Source of the DNA: Mesostigma viride
Taxonomy: Eukaryota > Streptophyta > Mesostigmatophyceae > Mesostigmatales > Mesostigmataceae
Length of the DNA stretch: 57,824 nucleotides
Assembly: GCA_009746045.1 (NCBI GenBank)
Contig: RPFO01000448.1
Span: forward strand, 3,562,049 to 3,619,872
Reading direction: 5' to 3'
The notes below the pieces were generated by a model. It was not told where the DNA came from, searched no databases, and worked only from the letters and a program-made list of their open reading frames with translations. Shown here one piece after another: positions 23,759-36,411 of this stretch (the first letter of the stretch is position 1; every line of letters begins with the position of its first letter). The translations under genes and the position numbers were made by a program.

Positions 23759-24383
23759 AGCCATCCACTCTATAATGCATGAGAGGACATAAGACACAAC
23801 TACGGACCATGCTCTCAAGGTCGCCACCCAACAACTGCCGAGAAGGAGGGGTGACGTGCCCTCCTCTGTACTGGATCATGCCGGCCACCATCTGCTTGAA
23901 AGAGGCGCTCTCAGCCGCATTGAAGGCAATGCCGTTCTCGATAAAAAATTCAGCAGCCAGCAGCTGGACACCTTTCTCGTCGACGGGAACCAGCCATTTG
24001 GTGATGCTCAGCTGGCCTTTGCTGGGAACCGACGACAAGTCAGCCGGCGCAGCCCCTTCCATCTCCGCCATTGCCCTGTTCAAATTGTGCTGCTTCTTGG
24101 CGTCTGACTGCTGCGACTTGTTATTATACATCCTGAGAAACCTGCTCCGGCCGGATATTCGGTGGAATTTTGTCGCAGGGTAACATCCCTTATATTCCCC
24201 TGCGATTCCGGCAAAGTGTGCACGGACTCGGAATACGCTGATTGCCCCCGCCCCGTATGAGAACTTCTTGTTGCAAAATGAGCAGAACTTATTCGACACA
24301 AACTGCGTTTTGTTACTAACAGCATCCGTGACTGCTTCTTTCTTCTCGAGAACGAAATCCCATTCAGGCCCTTTCTTCTTCAT
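23745..24383 (-). pseudogene. hAT transposase, N-terminal fragment (BED-type finger)
   Basis: The start is ATG at 24383 (MKKKGPEW); the frame is open slightly further, but only to a GTG. Of 212 residues, 34-70 resemble the BED-like finger of hAT transposases: CSFC (C34, C37), RAHFAGIAG (H56), then GCYPAT (C67). Residues 146-159 (FFIENGIAFNAAES) and 179-190 (PPSRQLLGGDLE) match the conserved stretch that precedes the DUF659/RNase H-like region in plant and algal hAT proteins. The catalytic RNase H-like domain and the C-terminal dimerisation domain are missing: the frame ends after an unrelated tail at the TTAA tract. A splice to further exons is possible, but I found no convincing downstream exon. 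Best read as a truncated, inactive copy, or the first exon of a decayed element. Confidence 0.75.
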
Positions 24384-25455
24384 GGCTGCAAATCGAAAAT
24401 GGCTGCACACTGTCGCACAGTCGCACTGGCCTCGTCGTCGCTATATTGCATTACACCGTCAGTAGCACAGCTGGCATTTGCTGGCACACTGTTATTTCCA
24501 GGTAAATAGGTGTACGTTTATTCCAAATATAGCCAATAGTTAATCCCTGCTAAGCCTCGGGTATCAAGATGTCAGTGGCTAAAACGGAGCCTTACTAGAC
24601 CACGGAAGCCACTGGACTTCTAATGGGTTGTCATTGGGCATGTGGGTAAAGATCCTGTTTTTGCCCATGAGGTCATGAAAGATCTCAAGTGGGCTGGGCT
24701 TATCCTGGTCCGCGCCAGGGTCCCAGATTTTGTTTTGTTCATTTGCAACCATCCAGTAGCGCTGGCACACTGTTATCCCTACATTATGTACCTAGTCCTA
24801 GCTGTCTCCTACCGGCCAAACATTTTGCAAGGCTTGCGCTTTATGAAAAGAACTGTACGCATCTACTTCTAGTAGTAAAAATCTCAAATGTGCAGTGAGC
24901 GCGCCGCGCCCAGAACCTGGGCACCGCGCCAGTGCCCGCTGCCCGCTGGTACCCCCGAAAAATTCTAAGTCCAAACCGCGTGGTCAGACGTAAAATACGC
25001 GTAAAATACGCGGAGGCCCAAAATATGCTTTATCCCGCATTTTTTCGCATTCATACGGCGTACATAACAACCCGGCTGGTCGACTTATCGATAATGCATC
25101 AAAAACATAAATGGCGTGTAGTAAGTGGCATGCCTACTACAAGCCTGCCTCATGTGCTCAAACATGCACATTTTCAAGATTAGCAGCCACAGTGATCCAT
25201 CGAACTGGGGTTTGGTTCCCAACCAATGAGGGTGACATGTATCGGTATGGCATGGGCAGTCGTCTGCGAACCTAAACAATCGCGTGTGGTCAGTGTCAAA
25301 CACACAAGGGGGTCAAGGGGGTCTGTTCCAAGCTGCATGCCATCCCGTACGTTGTGGAGACACGGCACCTTGAGTATCCTAGACATGGCCATGTGAGCGA
25401 CAACTATAGTAACTCAGCTATCAAGAGCCTTAAATAAGCTCTGGCACCTTGTGGC

Positions 25456-25731
25456 CATCAGCTTGCGCCGACATCTTGAGCCCACCTCACCTTAGTAGCA
25501 TAAACTATGCGTCAGCCTACCTATATTGTATTGCATGGTTGTATTGCACCCACAGTGTTGCGCCCCGGCACCATGCTGCGGAGAGAGCGCTCTGTGGCCT
25601 GCCCACTTTTGGCAGTGAGAGAAGCGCTAGGGCGCCCTCCCTCCTTCTCGTTAATTGTGTATAGGGTTGAAGGCTCCTTTACTCTGTATTGGCACCAACG
25701 TGACGCAGTCACGTGCTTATTAATTAATTAA
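25456..25731 (+). repeat. Dispersed repeat copy A (LINE/SINE 3' region with TTAA tail)
   Basis: About 275 bp that match, at roughly 75-80% by eye, the minus strand of 54365-54070. Shared landmarks are ATCTTGAGCCCACCTCACC, TATTGCACCCACAG, GGCAGTGAGA, the AGGGCGCCCTCCC block, GTGTATAGGG and GACGCAGTC. It ends in CACGTGCTTATTAATTAATTAATC. Confidence 0.8.
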
Positions 25732-25746
25732 TCATCTCTCTCGCCG

Positions 25747-25940
25747 CAGGAACTTGCACGACCTCGATCCTGGACGCTGGACGATGACCTGACGCCCGCT
25801 CAGCAGCCGGCAGCAGCGACGCGACCTGTGGCCGGAGTACCTCCGCCAAAAGCAAGACCCCAAGCTAGAATCCTAAGGTGTTCTGGAGGGGCGGGGACCT
25901 GATAGTCAACAACCAGCTGTGGACGCCCCCCACGGGCTAG
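25747..25940 (+). pseudogene. LINE ORF1 C-terminal fragment
   Basis: Frameshifted remains of the same protein as on the minus strand at 54501-55134. Recognisable pieces are LDDDLTPAQQ, RRDLWPEYLRQKQ and WRGGDLIVNNQLW followed by a stop at 25938-25940. Frames change at least twice, so it is not functional. It resembles the RNA-binding ORF1 protein of L1-like LINEs of plants and algae. Confidence 0.6.
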
Positions 25941-26989
25941 ACTAGCTAGCCAGAGTTGAAAACGCGGAAAAGATAACGGCAGGCTCGAGCTACCGGCATG
26001 GTCCGGATTCTCCCGATTTCTGGCGGGCCTGCGCTGGTTGTCCGATCCTTGATATTATAATTTGTCTCACTTAATGTTAGCCACACGTGCACCCATGCCT
26101 GGGTGACGCAACCTGGACGATCCTAGCAACTGTGCCATGTCAATGCAGGGTAGAACGTAGTCGAGCTTGCCCATAAACCGCCCACATTGGTAGTTTAATG
26201 AAATAAAGAATTGCTCGAAAATTTTCCACCTGAAAACGTTAAAACAAACAAAGAAATTTTAATTAACTAAGTCCCTGGGCTTCGGATTTGCATGAGAGAT
26301 AAACTAGCCACCAAACAAAGTAAATTAATTAATTTAATCTCGCCGGCCCTGGGGGGGTTACTCTGGGGGAAACAGCAAGCTGAAACAACGGAAAATCAGG
26401 CCGGGGATCTCACCGTAGCAAACAAGTACCATACTGCCTCAAGAACGTACGGCTGCGCGACGAAAAAAACAAACAAAGAATTTTTAATAAATAAAGAACA
26501 GCCCTATTTGGCTCCCAACAATCGATCCAGGCCATATGCCCCTTCTCAGGGATATGTGCTACATTGACTCCCAACGGAGTGATGTTGATAATTAATTAAT
26601 TAATTAATCGATCCAGGGTAATTCCAAACTCGCAAAGGGCAGATATTGGGGATGTATCAAAACTACTAATGCGGGTGGTCTAGCCTAACCAGTAGCCAAT
26701 GATATCCGCCAGCACCTAGCGGCCACAGGGGTGGCGGGATCGTTTCGACGGATCCGATTGCGCACCCTTTGGCATGCCTGTGGCATGAGGGATCGAAGGG
26801 GGCCGGGGGTCTCTGTCCCCCTGCCCGCTGTGCACACTCTGACAGGGATTAAATTAAAAGCTAACACACTGGTGCTCCGTGACTCCCCAACGTGGGAGCA
26901 CGTGTTCAATTCATTAATTAATCTTGTCTCATTCATCTATAATTCCACACAACCATCTTGTAATCATCCTGAACCACTTTACAAACACA
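25941..26989. other. Transposon-derived gene-free stretch
   Basis: Contains two copies of a hairpin plus TTAA tail: ACTCCCAACGGAGT at 26568-26581 followed by (TTAA)n to about 26,609, and CTCCCCAACGTGGGAG at 26883-26898 followed by CATTAATTAATC. Both look like 3' ends of 5'-truncated retroelements. No gene. Confidence 0.5.
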
Positions 26990-28150
26990 GATAAGATAAT
27001 GGCATGCTCAAGAGACACCTGGGTGAGTCTCAGATGGGTTTCCGTTGTGCATGGTCGTAAAACTGTCATGGCTGTATTTGTCGCGCGCCGGCTGATGGAG
27101 GAGGTGCGTCGCGCGCATTTGCCCTGATAGTTTTCCGCTGGTCTTTCATTTTTGTTGACTATAAGGCCTTCGACATGGTCCTCTGGGAGGCTCTTTGGGC
27201 CATCCTAGCGCTGGACCGGGTACCACCAGCGTTTATTGCTGCCATTCGCCGACTGTATGAGGGCTCACAGGCAGTAGTGAGGACTGCGGAAGGCACCACC
27301 CCACCGTTCCCCCTTCACCACGGGGTGTGGCGAGGTTGTGTCCTGTCCCCGGCCATGCATATCTAGCTGTTCATTATTGTTGTGGATCACGTCATGCACC
27401 AGTCACGTGCGCGCTTTACTGGTTTCGAGCCCGGCTTGGACATCCTTATTAACGAGCGCGAACACGGCGGCGGTAGCCCTGGTTGCCGCCTGTGCGACCT
27501 GATTTATGCGGATGATACCACCCTCATCAGCATCAATCGAGCGCACGCCCCGAGCACATTCAGACCTGGCTGGACTGCCTGGGCTTGGAGGCGCGGGCGG
27601 TACGTGGCCGGTTGAGATTTGTGTCAAAACTCAAAACTAGCTGAGGCGATGGTGCATGATTGGGGCTACCCGTTCCCCGCTGAGGCCCCGGCTGCTAGAC
27701 GGGACGGAGGTCCCATTCAGTGATCGCTTCTGAAAACTGTTGTTGGGGAGCTAGCAGTGCTCCCCGACACCGCCGACGATGGGGACATGCATCCGCATCG
27801 GCCTGGCCTGGGCTAGGCTGCGTTTGCTCAAAACCTACTGGCACTCAAAGGACCTGGGCGATCGAGCACCGCAAGCGCATGCTCTTCAAGGTCATGTTTC
27901 TCATGGTGCTCGATCACGTATGGCGCCGAGGCATGGACGCTCACGGACACGCTGGCCGCCCGGCTGTCCAGACGGCACAGTGTACAGGATGCTTCCACAT
28001 GTCCTGATGAATGTAGGGTTTTCCACACAAAGATCATTAGAGTCTTTGTATCAGGGTATGCCTCGCATTTCGGACAAGATTAGGCAGCGACCGCAGCGTA
28101 GGATAGCATTCGTAGGACATCTTGCTTGCACCAGTATTATGAGGTAGACA
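26990..28150 (+). pseudogene. Non-LTR retrotransposon reverse transcriptase, decayed
   Basis: A series of broken plus frames carries reverse transcriptase motifs in the correct order. ESQMGFR and AVFVARRLMEEVRRAH are near 27,020-27,120. Motif A is FVDYKAFD (27151-27174), the GCVLSP motif is at 27333-27350, and motif C is YADD (27505-27516). After the RT core come YGAEAWTLT (about 27,916-27,942) and RRIAFVGHL (about 28,102-28,128), which mark the region downstream of RT in many LINEs. An in-frame TAG at 27364-27366 follows the GCVLSP block, and several frameshifts separate the pieces, so no active enzyme is encoded. No endonuclease domain is seen upstream; the copy is 5'-truncated. The hairpin plus AATTT tail at 28571-28606 may be its 3' end. 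Confidence 0.85.
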
Positions 28151-28570
28151 CCGCCCTTGGCCTGGCCGGCTCCGGCCCAGCGGCTTGGCCAACCAGGGCG
28201 GCATATCCTGACCTGGCCTGGCCCCAAGGACATTCCTCCTAGAATTAAAGCTGGGTAAACCTGCCATGAACTACACACAGATGTTGCTGGCCGACCTAGT
28301 GGTCCCAGCTCGATCAGTTTGAACACCGCATTCACTTCCTCTAGATCTCTTGCTTGGACCACTATGCAGAACAAGAACAGGTGGCAGACGATTGTCCAGG
28401 CTCACACGCCAGCCCCTGTGGGCAAGCCCCCTCCCCCCAGGAGGAAGGGGCACTTAATTTGCTGAGTAGAGTAGCTAGGGTTTTCTAGATTACCTTAAAA
28501 GAGTTAGCTTAGTTCGGTTTCGCAGCTTCGCCCACCTCCATCCATGCAGCAAGGGAATACGTGCTACATG

Positions 28571-28606
28571 ATCTCCCAATGGAGTCATGTTATAATTTAA
28601 TTTAAG
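28571..28606 (+). repeat. LINE 3' tail: hairpin plus AATTT tract
   Basis: CTCCCAATGGAG followed by TCATGTTATAATTTAATTTAAG. The upstream GTGCTACATGATCTCCCAA matches GTGCTACATTGACTCCCAA at 26558, showing that the two ends belong to one family. Confidence 0.6.
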
Positions 28607-29193
28607 TTAAGTACAATTAATGCTCAAGCTTCGATCCATGGTCCGTATTTCCAGCTCGATTTCAGGCATGCACTAACTGTCTGATTGATACGCAACGTCG
28701 GGTCGCTGCAGAGTGCAGGGTCCAGCAAGCTAGATCACTGTATCGAGACTGGTTCAGGTCACAGTATGTGGAAAGCCATAGGATTGCAAGGCAGGGGCCA
28801 CAGCTGGCAAGCAGTGTAAGAATAAAGGCAGACGCAAGCAGCCAGCAGCAACATGATATATGAGGTAATAAATAGTGCATGGAAGAATTGCTGATCCACT
28901 GAAAACCCCTTGCTGTTCATGCAGGGCTGGCCCATGCAAAGCGCCGCAACCGGCAACCATTGAAAAGTGCAACCATATAAAACTACACTGATCACAGCCC
29001 ACGTCCGAGGTGCTCACACAGCAGGTGTCCCTGGTGGACCCCCAATCAGTGACCCTCACTCTACGCAGGACGACCTGAGCTATGCGATCAACCGAAGCGA
29101 CCACTGAAGCGACGCAGTCCACTCTGTACCTGCCATTCCGTCACCAGGGCGGGGGGGGGAGGGGGTCTGACCCCCTTACCCCGGGGGGTTCCC
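28607..29193. other. Gene-free stretch
   Basis: No recognisable coding frame or repeat family in this segment. Confidence 0.4.
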
Positions 29194-29326
<133 letters not shown>

Positions 29327-29393
29327 TATAGACGAGGCGGTAGTGTAGCGGCTATCCTCAGGGCCAATATCCTCAGGGGTTCCCGTGGCTGGG

Positions 29394-29423
29394 CGGGGGG
29401 GGGGGGGGGGGGGGGGGGGGGGC
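29394..29423 (+). repeat. Poly-G run of about 28
   Basis: A long uninterrupted G homopolymer, followed by CGGGGG; strong G-quadruplex potential on the plus strand. The exact length is unreliable in any assembly. Confidence 0.85.
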
Positions 29424-29870
29424 GGGGGTGCTCGACCCCCCCCTCTCGGGCGTTATTTCCGGGACTGTCGCGAATATGCTGTTAGGTTGTGCTTGACGCA
29501 AAGGGGGTTGCGTAATTAAGCGGGATGCGGGAGCCTCGCCTCTGTCGCCACACGACGCTGTGCCACATGACTCGACGAAAATGTTATTTCAGGAAGGCGC
29601 ATGACCGTTCAGTGTTAAGTGTCTGGCGGCCGTTCAGCAGATTATCATCACGGACCTGTACCTTCCACCGACTTCCCGCAATCCGCTAGCCGTGGCAGCA
29701 GTTCTTTTTTTCCAGCTGCAACCTATTGGCCGTACCTAGGGATGCGTTGGAAAACGCAGGGGATTTGTTCTGGTTGGGCAAATCCTGGCTGTGCTTGCCC
29801 CCTGGGCCTATCGCTTCGCAAGGCAAACCCGTTAAAAGTTGCTGGATGCCGCGTTTCTAGGAACCTGGCT

Positions 29871-30041
29871 AGATGTCCAACTGGCCTCATGATTAAATGT
29901 CCAACTGGGCATGTGACTGCATGTTCAACTGGGCACGCGACTTAATGTCCAACTGGGAATGTGATTAGATATCAAACTGGGCATGACTGGATTTCCAGCT
30001 GGGAATGACTAGATGTACAACTGGGCACCTGACTAGATGTC
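29871..30041. repeat. Minisatellite of about 24 bp, 7 units
   Basis: Units contain ATGTCCAACTGGGCATGTGA with substitutions and small indels. Confidence 0.8.
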
Positions 30042-30296
30042 AATGATGACAAACACCTCGGCGCTGTCCTCCTTCTCCCACACCTGCATGTTGGAGTAGG
30101 TGATCGCCTTCACCTGCACGCAAGTGCGCAGTCCACGACACCCACGCCCAAGCAGATGTCCACGCGACCATGAGTTCTCTCGTTCCATGCAAGGGGTTCA
30201 CCGAGGCGTGAGGGTTGAGGCTGGGTGAGGCAGTGATGACGTGGACGGGTAACGGGCCGACAGCTTTTCGAGGCACCTTGCTGGGCTATGTGACAG

Positions 30297-30556
30297 GTAG
30301 ACAACAGGCCGGCAGTCGATGAGTAGACAAGAGGCATACTATCGATGGGTAGACAACAGGCCGACTATCGATGGGTAGACAAGAGGCAGACTATCGATGG
30401 GTAGACAAGAGGCAGACTATCGATGGGTAGACAAGAGGCCAGCTGTCGATGGGTAGACAACAGGCCGACTATCGATGGGTAGACAAGAGGCCGACTATCG
30501 ATGGGTAGACAGGAGGCCGACTATCGATGGGTAGACAACAGGCCAGCTGTCGATGG
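30297..30556. repeat. 26-bp minisatellite, 10 units
   Basis: Each unit reads GTAGACAASAGGCC, then RRCTRTCGATGG; ten units fit 260 bp exactly. The preceding 29,430-29,870 and the following 30,557-31,143 hold no gene that I can recognise. Confidence 0.9.
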
Positions 30557-31143
30557 CCACCCGTGAGGATACCTAATTAACTACTCATAACAAGAAAGAC
30601 AGGATAACTACCCAAACGCGATGCCTATCTTGGAAACAATTCCAACCAACAGGCAAACTCATCCGATGAAGGCAGCACACCTATACAAATATATGAAGGC
30701 AGCACAACTATACTGTATACAAAGCATCAAAATTCTCCTCAAACCATGGGCAACGCATTACACTGAACGGATTGCAAACAATGAGAATGTATATAATGTA
30801 TTTTGGGATGGATCCCATGATGCCAAAAACAATGAACATCCCTGCCACCACTTGATCAAGAACATCATGCTACCATAGTACTGCAGTCTGTAGTACCCTA
30901 GTTACATCCGTGCCACCCCAAGCATGTATACGGATTACGGGGTCAACGTACTTTACCTGGTACCACACACGTAAGCTTTGCACCTCCTGGTAACGTGTTT
31001 ATGAATTTAATCACATTTATGCCGCCCCACTTGCCTCGGTGCCCTGCGCGTGCTTGCCCATCTCGAATGCTTCTCCCATCCTGCGGCCGTGACAGGCGAC
31101 AGGCGAGCACACGCACACAATAAGGATCTCCTGGTACTACAAT

Positions 31144-31472
<329 letters not shown>

Positions 31473-31616
31473 AAAAAAGGGCAAAGTCCATTGCAAGAGG
31501 GAGGATGTGGAAGAGCCGTGTGAAAGGATATACACCAAACTCAGCCTGAGAGAAAGCCAGGGTAAAGTACCATCCGGAAAGCTAAGAATATACGACAAGA
31601 GAAGGAGAAAGAAAGG

Positions 31617-31682
31617 GGCAAGACACGAGGCAAGACATGGGGCAAGACATGGGGCAAGACATGGGGCAAGACATGGGGCAGT
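31617..31682. repeat. 12-bp tandem repeat, 5 units
   Basis: Unit GGCAAGACATGG, the first copy diverged. From 31,683 to 32,850 no gene is recognisable. Confidence 0.85.
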
Positions 31683-32852
31683 GTTGCAGGATAGTGAGGG
31701 CCGCTCCACCAAGGCCACAAATACACCTGGACACTGCTTTAGCTTGTTTGAACCTGGCAAAGAAAACTCAAACATGGACGCATGGTGCCAAAACAGTTTA
31801 ACCAAGCCAAAAGGTCAGGGGAAAAGGTGAACAAGTTGAGGCAAGGAATGACTGCATAGAGGAAGCATATACCCTGCGGAAACTGGTAGTAGAGTCGCTT
31901 GCTATCTCCCCACACACACAAACAGCAGTTTTTGCGCGACTCGGAGGTGAAAACCCAAAAATGTTGACATACCGCATAGGGAAAGCGATACAAACCTTTC
32001 AACATTTGCCCAAAGGCATCAGCAGAAGAACTGGTTAACTAACTGGGGCACCATGCACTCTCGACGCCCGCTGCCCCCGAACAAGGATGATGGGAAGCAG
32101 AGTTAGCAATTTGGGAAGCCAACATGCTAAAATGGATGCAGTTTGAAAAGACCTTTCCAACGCCATGCTGACCGCCTTAAACAGACAAGGGACGCCGAAG
32201 TTATGAGGTCCCGAAGTCCTGGCTGTCCGTGGCCGGCGGGGATGCAGACCTCTGGTGTAGTGAACAGGACACGTGGCAGGCCGAGCCTGCACAGGCTTGG
32301 CCTGTCAATCACGTGACTGTGGTCCACGTAGACCAGGAGGAGCAGCAGCCTGCGACTGGTGGAGGTCCTGTGACCGTCCACAGGTCTGCAAGGATACTTG
32401 ACCTCGCAGGCCTGTGACAGGTCCTGTACTTCCTAGGTTGCAGATGTCTAGGCAAATCCAGCACGTTACTTGCATGGGAGATGCCAGTGGACGTCCTGGA
32501 TTTGCTAGCAAGCCTGCAACGTGCATCGTCGTGCCAGTGGGAATGAGGAACAACGAAGGATATAGCTTGGTCACGGGGAACGACCAAGCATCTTGGACAG
32601 CACGAACCGTGGACGCCCACTATGGACGTGGAAGTGGCCACCGTGGTCGTGAACTGGTGCGCGGATAAAGGACGATGCACTTGTGACCTTGGCTCAGACG
32701 CGCTGTGAAAGACCAGGAGCTCACAACTCGCTGGTGCTTCTTAACTAGCAGGTCCACCACACAAGACTCACCCTTTTGCACGTATCTTCCAATTGGCTCG
32801 GTCAAACTCGAGGACCTCGACCGCCCTGTGTGTGCCACCATAGTTTTTTTGT

Positions 32853-33170
32853 GGGGTGGGTGGGTGGGTGGGTGGGTGGGTGGGTGGGCGGGGGCGGGCG
32901 GGCGGGCGGCGGGCGGGCGGGCGGGCGGGCGGGCGGGCGGGCGGGCGGGCGGCGGGCGGGCGGGCGGGCGGGCGGCGGGCGGGCGGGCGGGCGGGCGGGC
33001 GGGCGGGCGGGCGGGCGGCGGCGGACGGGCGGGCGGGCGGGCGGCGGGCGGGGGGCGGGTGGGTGGGTGGGTGGGTGGGTGGGTGGGTGGGTGGGTGGGT
33101 GGGTGGGTGGGTGGGTGGGTGGGTAGGTGGGTGGGTGGGTGGGTGGGTGGGTGGGTGGGGGGGGGGGGGA
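32853..33170. repeat. (GGGT)n and (GGGC)n microsatellite
   Basis: GGGT units at both ends and GGGC/GGC units in the middle, over 300 bp with G runs on the plus strand; open in several frames only because stops are absent. Confidence 0.97.
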
Positions 33171-33490
33171 CCACACAGGGGCAGGCCATACGTAAGGAAA
33201 GGTGCATGTGAGCAGATACAATTTACAATATACTATATACATGTGAGCGGATAATATTTACAATAGGTGACGTGATATAATAATATGTGACGTGAACATG
33301 CGGCCTTGCACCTGTCCTGGTACACACCTGCGTGTGTGAATGTGCATACATCAAGGAGACAACCAGCGCAGGCTACACGTATGAGTGGTGCGGAGATGGG
33401 AAGCGGCCCGAATTGCACTTGACCACATACAACAATTTTGCTTTATAACCAGCAACCAACAACCACGTGACGCAGCAAACAGCAATTCCA

Positions 33491-33740
33491 ACCCCATCCC
33501 CATCCCCATCCCCATCCCCATCCCCATCCTCATCCCCATCCCCATCCCCATCCCCATCCCCATCCCCATCCCCATCCCCATCCCCATCCCCATCCCCATC
33601 CCCATCCCCATCCCCATCCCCATCCCCATCCCCATCCCCATCCCCATCCCCATCCCCATCCCCATCCCCATCCCCATCCCCATCCCCATCCCCATCCCCA
33701 TCCCCATCCCCATCCCCATCCCCATCCCTATCCCCATCAT
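33491..33740. repeat. (CCCCAT)n microsatellite
   Basis: About 41 hexamers with few substitutions. Confidence 0.97.
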
Positions 33741-36340
33741 GAAACCTGCCCAAGCCCACATGGCAATGCTATACCCCTTTACCCCACCCGAACTCTAATC
33801 TTCAGACCAGCAGTCCAGCATTACCCTCACTAAGCTTCAGACCAGCACTGCCCTCAACACTGCCATGACCTTAGCTTGCTCCGCCATTTGCCCTTGCGAT
33901 TGGCCCCTCTTCCCCCCCCCGTATCCCCCTCGTCCCACCCCCTTATCCCCCTCTTTCCCCCCCCTCCCCACCCCCTCTCTCCCCGCCTTCTTCCCCCCTT
34001 GCGTTCCTCTTCCCCCCCCGTCCACACAAAAAAGTTTGCAGCCTTTTGTCTTCCCCCTTCCACTAGCATACGCACCCGTCCCTAGCAACTAGCTTTCCCC
34101 CTGACTCACCATGCGACGAACAACTGGGTGCTGCACAAGCCCCCTTACTCTAGCGCATCAATACCACGCTAGTAAATACCCATAATCACCACCACCACCG
34201 CCGTCGAGGCCACCTCCGCCACCACCACTAGCACAACTCACCGTGCAACAAACATTTCGGTGCTGAATACGTAAAGCAATTCGTCCAAGAACGCAAACAG
34301 CAGCGAGTGCATGTCGTGGCCTGGAGGGGATGGGGGGGGGGGGGGGGTGCGAATTGGGAGGGAAGGAACAAGGGTGGGCAATGGGCCGAGCAACGGGAAC
34401 AGTCGTGGCAGGGGAGGGCACGATGCAGGCGCCCCATTGGCCGAGCCTTGGATATAAATATGAGGCGCCACCCAAGATGCGAGCAGCACGCGAGAAAGGG
34501 AATACACATAAAACCGACGGATCCAAGGTCGCCATCGGCCCAGAACGAGGGGCAAAAGATGCTTGCAGACAAGGGAAGGCGAGGCAGCTGTGGCGGACGC
34601 CATCTAGCGGACAAGAGATGAGAGAGAAAGTAACCAGAGGTCACAGACTCAGCCCAAGCGATATTCCCAGACAAACTATCACACGAGAGAGTGAACTCAG
34701 CCCAAGCGGAATTCCCAGCCACTCATGCCAATACCCCGTCAAGGAGAAAGCGCACACCTCCCTGGGTATCTCATCACGGAATGAGCACCCAGTGCCTTGT
34801 CTAGCAACACCGACTCCCATCAATAAAAGTACATGCCAACTGTGGCTTGACACGGCACCCAATTAGAGAAGACTAGACTACCATGATGCACTCTCACATA
34901 TCTTCTAGGGAACACCCAAGTCTGGCCGCAACGTGAGCACCACAGGCCAATATCTCCCATATGATACATGCGATATGCAAGACAGCACTTTTGTTACACA
35001 CATAGTGGTACCTTGTGACAGAGCAGGAAGAGAAATGGGTGCCTGCACAATTCATCGGCATGATTGCTCGACAGCAAAATCAAGTGTATGAAACAAAAAG
35101 AGGTCTCCCAATACACACCCTGGGCCTCATACTCGTGGGTCAACGACGGATCGACAGATACGCTCTCCAGGGGGGTCTGCCAGGGACGTCGACGGGGCAA
35201 GGGGCACCAAAAAAAAAAAAAAAAAATGTTAATTATTGGCCGGCAGCGGGGCATACTCATGACCGGTGGCGTGGACACAAGCATGGGCATGGGCATGGGC
35301 ATCAGAGGCAGACGCGTGTGTAGAGAGCCGAAGTTGCGGCACACCAAGGAAAAAGAAAATTGTTGTCATTTCTTCTGCATCTTCTCTTCCGCGCTTATTT
35401 TCCTACGAAGCGAAGCCAGGCAAGTCGCTAGCCTAGTATGCAACAAAGCAATCCAACTTAGCCTCGCAACCGTTCTGCTTGCCACCAAAGCCAGGCTACC
35501 CATCTACCCACCCATAACCAACCCCCCCGCCCCCCCCGACCTGCCTCTGATCCAGTATTTGAGCTAAGAGCATGTCGTTTTGTTCACAATGGCAACCCTT
35601 GAGGTGTCGAATCCAAACTCTTGCACCGGGGTTCACCCATGTCCCCCTGGACTCATCTAGAAGAGAGCGAATTGCAGAAAAACAAGAGCTGTTATTCTTT
35701 CCGCATGGAGACATATCGTGGAAAGAGGTAGAGGCATTTGCCAGGGACGCGGCCGCCCCGCATACCGGTCAACCTTCAAGTTGATAGGTGTCCGGCGATA
35801 AAGTGCTTAGGGGAGTACGAGGTTAAAGTACTTGGGCTGGGTGTTGCTTGCCGATGCAACGTCAGATACGTAATGGCCCCGAAACAAATGACCGCCCTAA
35901 CAAACCAACTCGCTCTATTGAAACACAGCATTGGTATAAGTAACACGGCGTTGGCATGCGCCCTGATATATAATATAACCCTAATAGATAAATACGCCTA
36001 ATGTATAAACCCTAAACCTAATATACAACATGGGCATGCGCCCTGATACCACATGCACGGAACAAGCACGCACCATGTAATTGAACATCGCCACCGCCGC
36101 CCCTGCGAACGCTTCTTCTACATTGGCGCCCCCTGGAATGGTAGGAGGCAAAGCGGAATGGTAGGACGAGAATGGGTGGCCAGGGAGGCGGTGGGAGGGG
36201 AGGGAAGGGGGGCAGAAGGGGTGGCAAGCGGGTTGGCAAGCCAGCGAGGCAATGGGTGAAATCCCAGCGTCACAGCAAACAAGCTGGTAACAATATGTGT
36301 ATGGAAACAAAGCATGTCTCAATCAGTGCTATGCGAATTC
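33741..36340. other. Gene-poor stretch
   Basis: 33,900-34,030 is C-rich with few purines. A run of 18 A at 35,209-35,226 follows GGGGCACC and could mark a retrotransposed 3' end, but no parent element is evident. Open frames here are short and have no family resemblance. Confidence 0.4.
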
Positions 36341-36411
36341 TAACCCCAACCCCAACCCCGACCCCAACCCCAACCCCAATCCCAACCCCGACCCTAACCC
36401 CAACCCTACCT
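36341..36411. repeat. CCCCAA-type telomere-like tract
   Basis: Twelve hexamers of CCCCAA with CCCCGA and CCCTAA variants; similar to some telomere repeats but short and internal. 36,412-37,615 holds no gene that I recognise. Confidence 0.75.

Larger units (their letters stand above)
23455..25030. repeat. AAAATACGCG motifs on both sides of the hAT fragment
   Basis: Copies and variants of TAAAATACGCG cluster at 23484-23535 and again at 24990-25012, bracketing the transposase fragment. Clustered short motifs near both ends are usual for hAT subterminal binding sites. Terminal inverted repeats were not found. Confidence 0.45.

Noticed and set aside
27175-27366. Functional reverse transcriptase gene
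   Set aside because: Motifs are intact but separated by a TAG and several frameshifts; annotated as a pseudogene.
36341-36411. True telomere
   Set aside because: Short, degenerate, internal and of a different unit from the TGTAGGG tract; best called a microsatellite.
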